A stretch of 64,000 bases of DNA, taken from contig NMRA01000076.1 in assembly GCA_002633005.1 (NCBI GenBank), positions 590,854-654,853 on the forward strand, given 5' to 3'. The translations under genes and the position numbers were made by a program. Every line of letters begins with the position of its first letter. Position 1 is the first letter of the stretch. Under the pieces are notes generated by a model. The model saw nothing but the letters and a program-made list of their open reading frames with translations. It had not been told where the DNA came from and made no database searches. Source of the DNA: Phoronis australis (lineage: Eukaryota; Phoronida; Phoronidae). Shown here piece after piece: positions 23,501 through 35,500 of the stretch.

Positions 23501-26500
23501 GATAAAAGTGATGTGGAAAATACAAACAAGCAATGCGGAGATGGGCGCTGAAACCCCCATGTTAGGAGTCTTATAGAAATTCGCGAACAGGCTAAGCAGA
23601 AGCGATAACTTACGCGAAACAGAGTAATTTTTCAAATCTATGTGTTGTGTCTTCTTTAGTACAGTGATTCTCTCTTATTCTAAAGCGGAGCAACATCAAC
23701 AGACTCTTTTTCTATTTAAAACGTTAAACCTTGTTTTATAACCTCAATCATGAGCGCACCCAGCGTAAAAAATGGGGGCTCGAATTTTTGAGAATTTGGA
23801 CCTTTTACTAAGATTCACGGGGTACGTTCAGAGCTATGAATTGTGCATTCGCCAAATTTTGGTATTTCCTGCCTTTTTAGAGGCCTTTTGTCCCGTTTTC
23901 CACTGTTTTCGGAGTTTTTTGCTCACTACTACAAAATTTGGAGCTCGTTCAAGCCCTCTCGAGCCCTCTTGGGTGCGCGTGTCAATGTCTAAACCGGTTA
24001 TCCCAGAAGTTGCAGGTGGGGTCATGTTATATAATTTTTTTTCTAAGTTTCGTGAAATATCCAGTTTTGGGCTCTTTACTCATTCGACCCTGAGCACCAT
24101 ATGGTATAAACAGCTTAATGGACTGGCTGAGCGGTGGAATTGCTGTGCGTGAACTTGGAATCCTGCTTAATCTCGAGATTAAGCGGAAGTGAGTGTTGCG
24201 TGAACTTGGAATTGAATATTCTTTAAGGCAAAAAGGTGAAATTTTTGGTCGGTGGAAAGAATTTTTGTAATTATTGGCCTCGCGATCAACCATTTTCTCC
24301 TTTACCGTAACTTGTGTCGCTGAACCGGAGGAGTGTGTGGATGGCTAAATCGATCATTGTTTAGGGTTGAAAAGGTTGGTTAAAACTGACATTATTTTAT
24401 TCAAATGTACCAGGGGAGAATATCCAAGACAGCTTTCTCAGTCCACTATTTTGGAAATGCAGCAGCCACTCGGGTTTGAGATATCCCTTTTCGATTTTTC
24501 TCAGCATGCTCTGAGAGTCTGTCACAATAACTGCGCAGGTATGCATGCTTTCCTGTAGCCATGCAAGTGCCTTTTCAGCAGCAACCTCCTCCATCTTCAT
24601 ACTAGATGTCGTGAGCTAATATGCCTCACCATTTTCCGCTACTATTGTGCCATCCACATTGACTACATAGCCCCATCCAGATCTTTCTCCTCTTTTAACC
24701 GATCCATCAGTGTACACCACAGCATATCCCTCACTACAATTTTCATAGACCAGCTCGAAAACTTCACTGTTACTGCACCAGCCGCCCTGTCACGACACTC
24801 TCGGCCCATAGTAATGACAACCCTGGTGAATCTGCAAGCTGCTTTGTCATCCACCTTCGTATACTCTTCTCCTCTGCGAACCAGATCCATCTCACACACT
24901 CTTTCTACTGTGGTCTCCGCTGCTGCCAACCATGATTTGCCACGCTTTCATCTGGTGCCTTTGGGTACAACCAACTGATCATGCAAAAGATGTTTCTTGT
25001 TTTTAGCCAACCGGAACATTGCTTTCACCTGGGCTAGTGTGTGCCTTTGTTCAACACTCGAGAGCCCCAGAATGTATTTCATTGCTGCTATTGGGGTGTC
25101 CTGAATACACCCAAGGACAATTCGCATCCCAGTGTTCTGTATCCTCTCTAATTTCGTCATTTGCGTCTTGGATGCTGTGATGATGCCAAAACCGCAATCA
25201 ATGACTGACAATTCTATCGCCTTAAAGAAGATCAATAGCTGGCGTTGTTCTACTCTACAGGTAGCCATGGTCTTTAATGCAGCTAGTCCATGTGCGCACC
25301 GCTTAATTAGGTGGTTCACATGCTCTTTGTAACTCAGCGTTCTGTCAAACGTTATCCCCAGGTACTTAAGGCCAGGTACTCATTCCACTTCCTCTCCCCC
25401 TATTCTCACTCGTGTCAGGTCTTTGCGTACTACATGGTTATCCAGAAAACACCAAAGCGCTGCTGCCTTACTGGGGTTCACAACTGCATTAAATTCATCA
25501 CACCATTCATTGACCTCCTCCAGAGCCCTTCCTGCAACCTCAACCATGTCGTCTCTGTTGGTGCCTTCAGTGTATATAAGGGCATCATCTGCGAAAGTTA
25601 GTATTCTTCCCCCCGTTATAGTCATACTGGCACGCCGTCTCGTGTTGATGTTGTACATTACTGGTGACAGTGGTGATCCTTGTGGAAGTCCAGGAGTTAT
25701 TGTAACTCAAACAAACATACACTATTTCATGGAAGAATATCTCTATAACCTTTCAAAAGTTACTACAACCACTACAAAGTTAACACGCTTCCGGGTTTTT
25801 CCTTGAATTGATAATTTGCTCGTGAAGAAATGGTTCTAAAGTCCAGAAATAACAGCCAATAGGCATAAACGTCACAAACAATAAGTTAATACAGAGTCTG
25901 GTGTCTCAATCCTCAGTGGAAAAAAAACTGGGAATACCCAAGATATAATTAAACATTGCTGCCTTCTATCCCTCCTGAAGGCGTGATCCGTCTGTGAGAT
26001 ACATTGCTTAGATAACGCCTCCAGTCGGCAACCGTCACTGAGTGAAAACAGTCACGCCATATGGAGGAATGAGTTGATGTGACTGTTGAGAATTAAAACA
26101 AATTATTTCACATTTCTTTAAGATTTGATGAAATGATGTTACACGGCGAAGCTTAGCACACTAGGAGCCTGGTTAAAATGTTCATGTACCCAGTTTCGAA
26201 AGAGCAAAGAATGTATTACACCCACTCGTTGCCAGCATGAGGTAGACCATGCAGAAGATATCGTTTTTTTCCAAGTACTTACATATGTAAACGAATTCTT
26301 GTTAGAAGACGAGAGTTCGCATTCCATCTGAAATTCGTCACCCGGCAAAACAACCTTCTCTTTCCTCCTGACGACCATTTCTTGATAGTTAAAGTCGTAA
26401 TTGTTGTCTGCAAACACGGGTTCCTGTTCAATGCCGTTGCGGATATGACGCAAACGCATCTTCCTTCCCAGCAAGTGCGAATGCAAAACGCCTGCAAATA

Positions 26501-29500
26501 TCTTGATGCCGTCAGGTTCAGCTGCCAGGCCCTGCAATATGTAAAGCAAATGCTTCACTCAGGTTTTCATAGTAATCCCAATTAGTACCATAAACTAACA
26601 TTTTGAGTCATTCAAGTATGAGCATCTTTCTCATAATTGTTCAATGCGACTAAGAGAGCGCGCTGCCTTAGGAAGTCCGTTCTATCAAGAAGAGTCAGTG
26701 TTCAATGAGTGACGGATTTCAGCAAGACCGTAGATCACCTATTTACGAATAATTACAATCACGTATCACAAAGTAACATCACGTGACCTAATGAATCAAA
26801 ATCTGAAAAGATTTCTGCCCCACGGTTATAGCAGAAGGTCCCGGATTCGAGTATCGGTTGGGGCATATTCATTAGGTTACGTGATGTGACAACAGGTGGC
26901 GTGTTGACCAGACTGAAAAATCTTTCTGATACACATTTTCACGCCGGTTACATATTTATATTATTACAATCATGATAATTCAAAACTACTGCGTATGTTT
27001 TGGTGGTCGTTTCAAATTTCCGACACTTGACGATTCAGTAATACTGCATTGTTTAAGCAAAACAGTATATTTAGGAATGAACTCCGGTTGTAACTTGCGA
27101 CCATTCATCTAAACCCGTTGTGAAGTTACCACGGACTCGTTGTCACGTGCATTATAACTATAGGCTGTCACTCCTGTGAAATTCTAGCGGTCTGCTGTTG
27201 CAATCACGACATCGCTTCACTTTTAGTTGTGCCTAAAGATGAGGCCGTCAGTGACATGACTTGTCGTGAAATACGGCCGCCTGTACAAACACCCTAATTT
27301 GGAAGATGCCGGGACGCATGTAGCTTGAATTTGAACGGCTTTGCCTAAACTAGATGACAGAAAGCATTGACCTTGTGTTTAACCAATTTCGCGTGCAAGA
27401 AAGACTGCTGCGAATAAACACCTTAACGAAAGTCTTTGTCTCCACGTGAAAGTCGGCTTGCTTCACTAGCCCTGGTACAAATATGTGACAAAAAGTGAAA
27501 ATCAAAGTAGTTGTCTCCAGCTGAGACTACGGCGTACCTCTTTTGTACAGTCGCCCACACAGTACCCGTATGACGTGAACGATGGTTGATTTGGTGGAAT
27601 TGCTTGCGTTGGATACACAATATGGCCGAACTCAATTAGCCCAGCGTCATACTGACGCAGTGTTGGGGATAAGGTCAACCGTATTCCCGATGAATCGACC
27701 AAATCTAAAATACGCCAAAATCCAGAAAATATTTAATGTCGAGTATTTTTGAAATTGACGGAATTGTTACAGTCTACACGAAAAACGCTTAATTGATTGT
27801 GTGGATGAAATAAATCCTGAGGTCTGTCTCATGTAAAGTGATTTTCAGTATAAGTCTTACGGTCTTCTGCACGCAAACAAAAAAAGGAATTTTGCAATTT
27901 ATCATATAGCACATCACAGTTTTATACTGACCTATACTGTTTTTTAATTAATCAGCAATTTCGTGTAAAATCTCGGACAATTTGTATATTGCTAAATTGA
28001 AGTTAGGCCAAAAAGCATAGTTTGTACTGGCTGCTGTACGGCGGTGCGATATTTTTAGTTCCAGATTTTTTTCAAAAAGACGAGCAAAAACTTTGCGGTG
28101 TTTGATTTTTTACTTATGGCTTGTTTACTTTGCTTGGCCTTACTTACGTACATGTACCAATCTGCAGCTTTAAAGATCACCAGTCAGGCAGACTTTGGTT
28201 GAAATTGATGCGGACCCGCAAGCGCAGGTTTCAAAAGTAATCGGGTTACAGAGCAAAACCAACTATGGCTTTTGGCCTTACAATATTGTAATAATTGTAA
28301 GGGACGAGACATAAAAATTAGTGATATATTAAACTGGTGGTTTTTTAGGGCTTTGAAATAATTGGCAGCTCCATATATTGCTCGAGAACAAGTTCTAAAA
28401 GTTGGTTTGTCATGGCACATCATTTCATGCACCTAGCATGCACTGATCTCAATGAGTAACGAACTGTTGGTTCTTTGTGAACCCTGAAGTCACTCACATC
28501 AAAGTAAGCGAACAAGTTGAGAAAGTGGGTCAAATCAAAAGTTTGCTTCTCCGACCAACGCACGAGAACGAACGCCACAACCATGAATTACAAAAGTAGT
28601 AGGGTTACAGAGAAAAACGAACAATGCTTTTTGGCATTGCAATATTTGTTCAGATACATTTGAAAATTAGAACACAGGGCCTCTTTAATAAAGCAATAAA
28701 ATCCCACCGTCATGTTAGAAATATTTGTGTGAAGCATGTAAAATGTGAACAAAAAGCACTTTAAAATGGTACTCATGTAGAAATGTTTTAATGGGCGTAA
28801 TAATGAATTCACAGATTACGTGTAAATCTGGTTAACAATCAAGACATCAACGCCCTTGTGGCATTATTCTCTGTCAGAGCACTTCCTGTACGGATGGTGA
28901 ACGACAAGCAGAAAACCACGTGTGGGCATCAGTGCGCATGCCTACATAGTGGTACAGAAAAGGCCGAAAAATTATAGAGAATTGCCGTTTTATTTTGTTT
29001 AATATCTTGTAATCCTGAGTGTGCCAAAACCTGTGTGGAATACATCGATTTAGCCAGTTCTTGCGGATGCAGGAACCACAAGCACAAAATACTTTTCAAT
29101 GGCGCAGTACAATTATGCATTTCTCAACACCAACCAACCAGAATTAGCAACTGAATTTAATTTTCGAATTTCACTGTTAACCAGTTTGAAACAATTATGT
29201 ATGCCGTTTTCCCACTGCTACATCTCGGAGCACGGGGAAAGAGTGTATTTGTTATAGCATTTAACACTTACTGGATGCCATGGTTGGATTGTCATAGTGA
29301 ATTTCCAAAAGCAAAAACGTCGGTTGCTGCTCATCACCAAAGGGTAGTCCCACATTAGGCGGATAATAGAAAGTCTGGAAAAGACACGTGCTTAGGAATT
29401 AGTCTAAATGTCCACTATATGCAGCATCACAAGATTCAGTAATTTGGAAGTCATACATCTCAGAGCGTTTACCTAAAGTGTTAGATCGTGAGCGTGTATT

Positions 29501-32500
29501 GCTACTTTGTGAAGTACCAGGGAGAGCGGCCAGTCACAACTTCAGTCACAGGTCAATGGACTGATAAATCGATGACGTTGATAAAGTTATGATGCAAGTC
29601 ACGTATTTCACAATTCAGGAGAGTTCTTTGAAGCAAAGTTTAAAGACGAAAAAAATCCTTACACCAAAAACGGCAAATTGTTTTCAAACAGATACCTTTA
29701 GTAGTTAGGATGTAATATTTACCCAGTCATGGTTTTGTAAAATGTTCTAACTATAATGTGTTTCCCTAACAAAATTGAAATATGACTTCACCTCTCCTCC
29801 AATTGCCCAGGCGAACAAGACAGACGTACAGGAGGGCTGTAAGTCATTTGGCATCAAACCGCAGTTTTCAGCATTCAGTAAATGAGCACCAGTTGTGTTC
29901 ACATCTCCGTAACAGGCGTAGATAATAATGTGGTGGGCGAGAGCCTCGTTTCCGGGAGTAATCACAGGTTCATACTGCAAAATGCAGAAAAGACGTTGGT
30001 GCACAGTTAATTCCCCACACCTAGCTTATGAATGGATTAAACGAGTTTGTGCTTATGTTATGATTTGCATTTCCCTCTTCTCTCCCCCCCCCCGATTTCC
30101 CTTCCTCCCTCGTTCCCAATCTCTTTCTCACTTTTTCTGGTCACATGTCCTTTCTACCCTTCCCGCCCTACCAGGTTCTGGCTACCGCACAAAAAGCACG
30201 TGCACATTTCTCGACCATCATGCAGCCCAGCACACCCAACAAGGGTTGATTAGATTTTCAGCAGAATGATACTCCACGATCACTTGTGAAGCGTTAGACA
30301 CATAGATGTGCACTTAATTATTATGTCTCTAATATTAAGATTATGAAAAGTTCAACATGGAACAATGGCCACTTCCCGCCATTACTACAGCCCTTCCCGT
30401 AGTTGTTTCTGAAGCATTTATTGTTGCACAGTGATTGGCAACGCCGGCATAAAAACAAAAAAGCTAAATGTTTTTTATTTGCCCGGCGACTCTGCACAGA
30501 AGTGTGGACCTGCATTTAAAAAACTGGGCCTGTCACAAAGACGATTTCAAGACGATAGAATCCCTCCCCACTGATATCATAGATATGTTTCCCAATGCCC
30601 CTACCCTGGCCTTGATGAAAACTTCGGTACCCGACATGCAGGGTTTTCCAGCGATGCACTTAACGAGTGAAGCATCTAGTACCGAATAGCCGCGATAATA
30701 TCAAGAACGGTTTACCACCAGTGTAACTCACGATCCTTCGTGGGAACTCTTTCGGTGAAAAAAATGGACGCGACTAAGTCAACAGATCTTTGGGAGCGAA
30801 TCGTTAACTACATGGACAGTTACAATGCGCGAGAATAGATCAACATAGGACGTGGATAGGAGTGGATTGTCATATATTTCCAGTTTCAAGTAAGTTTGAT
30901 TTCATAAATTAACGAGACGAGAAAACAAGTTAAACGTAGGCCCGGGGCGTGTGTAGCTTAGAAATGTCCACAATGTGTGGTTTAGCCTATCGAAGGCATT
31001 AGCGTGGCTCTAGAATTGCTCAATGTCAAATGGGGGCGGGTGATTGCCAGTCCACTGGACGAGGAGCATTTTCCCAGTTGTTCAGTCGGCGGCAAGAATT
31101 AATCGCATAATGCTCTGAATTAACCAGTGCACTTCGTTACTCGTTTCGACTGGATTTCCTAATCAAGTTAAATTTCACCAATATACTCGATGCATGCTAG
31201 GTTAACCAAACATTCACCGTCTCCGCCAAAAGCCGTTTTATACAGGCTTCTATACAAGTAAACAGTTTTGTAAAGAACTCGTGAAAATAGTTGATGTCGA
31301 GTCGTGAACTAGGTTTTGATTGCGTTACCGTGACAATTGATTCTTTTCAACTGTCAAAGCTAGAAAAAACAACAAAATGTTTCCATGTTCACAGAAATTA
31401 ACCACGTCTTGAAAGGTTACATTCTGTCATGAAACCAATAAGTTACACCGACCTTAAGCACGTGATGCTTCTTAGCCAATGAGGGCACGTTGAAACCTTT
31501 GCACCAGTACACCGTGTCTTTTGCTGGCACGTTCACCTTAAACACAATAAGCTTATTAATATCGCTGGAATCAACAATTGTTATAATCTAATACAAATCA
31601 ATACGTTCGACGATGTCCGTTTAACTTTACCTATTATTTCGCAGACAAAGTTTACCTTCTTCCGTCGTCTTTACCCTAACGTGACTTCCGTTTTTTTCTT
31701 AAAGCCGCGGCTATCAGCCACATTCTGGTGTCATAAACGAGTTAGCTGACATCTCTGCTATTTCAAAGCAAGGTCGTCGCGTTCTTATCCTTTGTTTAGA
31801 GTTGGCTCGGATTTTGGATGCCTATACTGCAGCGGCGACTAATAAGAGAGCAGTTGAACCACCGTAACTTAACGGGCCTGGCTTGAATCAGTTACGACCC
31901 AGTTACGACCCGTCTATATATCTCATATTTGTCGAAGGAAACACGAAGACAAACCCATTATTAATAATCAAACCCATGTCTACGGTCTTAACCGTGATGT
32001 TCAATTTCCTACCCCTTTACTACGAGGTCTGTGAACACACGGCTCTGTTTCTTTCACTGAAGGCATTTCGCTGCGACCCCCTTCCCCTTCCTGAACATGG
32101 TACCGTCTTATTGTTTTATTTTATTCTACTTTGTTGTTTGCAACCATTTAAAAACTCAAAAGGTCCACAATTAAGAACGACACATGTGGTCTTTTTTAAC
32201 TACACGTATTAGCGGTTTTATCTTTTCTCTACCCTTTCTACTGTTTTAACAAGATTTTACCATTATAGATTGCCGCATATACCACCGCAAAACTTATTAA
32301 TTCTTTTCTTTATTGATTTCTAGGTTGAGAAATTGTCCAAGCGGTTACGAACATTTTTTCCATAAAAAAGTTTTGTTTCAGACCATTTAACGTCATGAAA
32401 TTGCTGAGATTCAAGTGATCGTTTATGTACTTACGTTGCTGACATTAAAGTCCCACGTGATGATATCGTTCGGCAATGCTGGGGTAGGCGTGATAGCTCC

Positions 32501-35500
32501 GAGAAGTAAAACGCTTTTTGTGCCTCGGTTGGAGTTGTGATAAGACACAGTATCAGTCGACCCATAGGCGAAAATAAGGCGGAAAGTATCCGACTGATGA
32601 AATAAAAAACGGAGATTTGCTGGAAAACACTTGTATGTATAATTGCTGATTCAACATTTACAATGCTTCAATGTTACGCCACGATTCACGTGCCCTTTCT
32701 CATAACTTCAATTGATCACTGGCTTCACTAACACAAAATGAATCCAATGCATTACGAAAAATAAACTCACACAAGCTAAATTTGCCGTACTTTCTGAGTA
32801 CTTTATATTCTTCATATTATGTTCACAAAGCCAATGACAAGATGTTGGTAGTCATGTTACCGTCTTTTTCAGTCGAACGTCTACAGATGTCGCCAAACCT
32901 GACATGACGTTTCATAAGCGGATCCACGATCAGGGATGTCAAGTGATTGATCCGATCCCTCCTTTTAAAAAGCCTGGAACCGCCCCTGTTTTTCATCAGA
33001 CAAAAGCAAGTGGGCTCAGAAACTCATGTTATTTCTCAAGCCTGATATTTAAAATTCTCCAACAGACACTAATACGTACGTTGATAAGCATGTCGTTATT
33101 GTCACACGTGTCAAGTTTTCTTCGGAACCTCAGCGTGGTCCGTGACTGATTTTGAGAGCTGTGGAGTAACTCATAGTCATCTGAACTGTCAATAGAGGGC
33201 ATGGTTTTACCCGTTGCATGACGATCCTGTTGGTAAGAAGAGAGCACATTAATTATGCAAACTGTAAAACTGTACATTTTAGAATTGATGTGATGCATTT
33301 GCTCACCATGTGAACACCACACAGTTTGTCTTATGCGAAAAATCAGAGTGTGAAGACACGAGAAACATATAATTATATTCCACATGACATTCCTCTGTGC
33401 GTTTTGCCATTAGTGTGAGTCATTTCTGTTTTGTTCGCCTTGGTTACTGTTGTCCTAAATCTCACAAATTGCTAATATCAGGAAGGCATGGCAATATCTT
33501 GCTCAAACTATTTTACTTGATGCACCTTTCCAATTCACCAAATAGGTCATTGTGCCTTAAAGTTATGTAAGGCAGTACAAAAATGTCTAAATATGGCTAA
33601 CTTCGGAACATCATATTCAAAAATTTATTGCTCTATCAGATACTATGCTTTACGCACTGTCCTCTTAGAGATTGTTAGAAATTGCTTTTAAAATGATTAC
33701 TTTCATGAAAAAAAAAAACGCATAAGTTGAAAAAAAAAACGAAATGACAATTTAAGAGACAGTAACATTGTTTTTGGAATTTGATCAAGAATATTTGCAA
33801 CAAATGAAATGTTAAAATGCTATTGATACGGTTTGAAACCAATGTTATCTTCTTTTTTGCTAATGTTTACAAAAAACATGGCAAGGTGACCCAATTAACG
33901 ACAGATTGGTCAAAAGTCAATCAAATCGAAAAAGTAGAAAACGAGACAAAAGTCCAATCAAAAGGCAGGAGCAACCAAAATTCGACGAACTCACAATTCA
34001 TAGCTCTGAACGTACCCCGTGAATCTTAGTAAAAGGTCCACATTCTCATGAATTCGAGCCCCCATTTTTTGGGCTGGGTGCGCATAAGTTTTATTGTTAT
34101 AAAACATATAGTTTTGTAGTAATTTGGCCCAAAATGCAAACTTGTCAATAAGGTCCGACGTAACCTAAGTACCCGCTGAAGTAATTGCATCCGGGCAATA
34201 TCATAATTGAGTAATGTACCGTCATTACATCGCCAGACATCATCACTTCCTACACCCCTAAAGACAGCACTGAACATTTTGTAGTTTCTATGTGTCAGGT
34301 TTGGCGGCTGTTTTGAGGACTCACATCGAAAATAATTTCAAGAAAATTGACGTGCTTGTGCTTTTGAGCTCTTTCTCAATGAAAAAGGCCAGGCTTTTTA
34401 GCCGTGACCACAACTTTTGATGCAAAATGATGGCTGTAGTTTGCTTTCTCTGCTGTCCAAAAACTCAAAATTGCCAAATAAGCATCAAGCAAGGGACGAA
34501 CTAAGACCACATTTTTAGAATCTGGGTAGAACGAGCATTCTGAATCTGTAGATTTTTTGTAGCACTTGTAGGGAAATGGTAATTTTTGGGGAGAAAACTG
34601 TCAAATTTGGGACATTTGATTCTATTTTTAAGCCGGAATTTTTTCGATGTGAAATAACTGATTAAAAATCTGTAGCATAATTAAGTTTCAGCTATCACGA
34701 GTAGTTTTTTAGACATGGAAATACTACATAACCTTTTTCAAACTGTTGATAAGGACTCTTGATAAGGAAGTTGGGAAAGGACTCATCCACTTACATGTAG
34801 GTGCGCTTTGGCAGCCAAAATCCTGTAATAACTGCAGTGTGCCACCTTGACTCATACAGGAAATGCAGAATTGCTACTCGCAAGGGTTGTATGGCGAGTC
34901 ATCGCGAGACTTCTTATACCAATCACGTGTCATCCCAAGAAGATTTGCAAATAAACCCTACTTATCTTTCACAACCCGTACAGTCAGAGGCATTTAGGTT
35001 GCGTAACTGTAGTTTGAGCGTTGGATAGAGTTTTTCCAATACGGCCTAATGCGCCCAGCCTCAGGTATTTTATGCTAAACTTGACTGATGAATGCATATT
35101 ATTAGTAACTAAATTAATTTTAGTAATTGCGTATGATTGAATGTTAACATAAGGACCTTAAAGTAGCCAGAAAGCAAAAAATATACTGTTTTTAGATTTT
35201 TACATTGACGTTATCATTACTGATTGATCTGTATTACAATGAAAATATCAATACCTTTGAAAATCCAATGTTGTTTTTGGTCGGGTTTTGAACCGTGAAA
35301 TGCCACTGAAGGCCAGTGATTTGATGTGTATTGCTTGACCGTACACCAGCTTGGTGATAAAGAGATTTATCTGCAGTGTACTGATTGGATCTTATCTGTC
35401 GGCAAACATTGCGTAATCCAACAACCGCACATGAGATCAGGGCCCGGTTGCTTACAAGTCCGTATACCTGTCCAGCGGATAACAAGACCTTAATACGGCG

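Noticed and set aside
31883-32212. 109-codon open frame on the plus strand in a MOXD1 intron
   Set aside because: No motif, no splice support, and amino-acid composition typical of AT-rich intron DNA.
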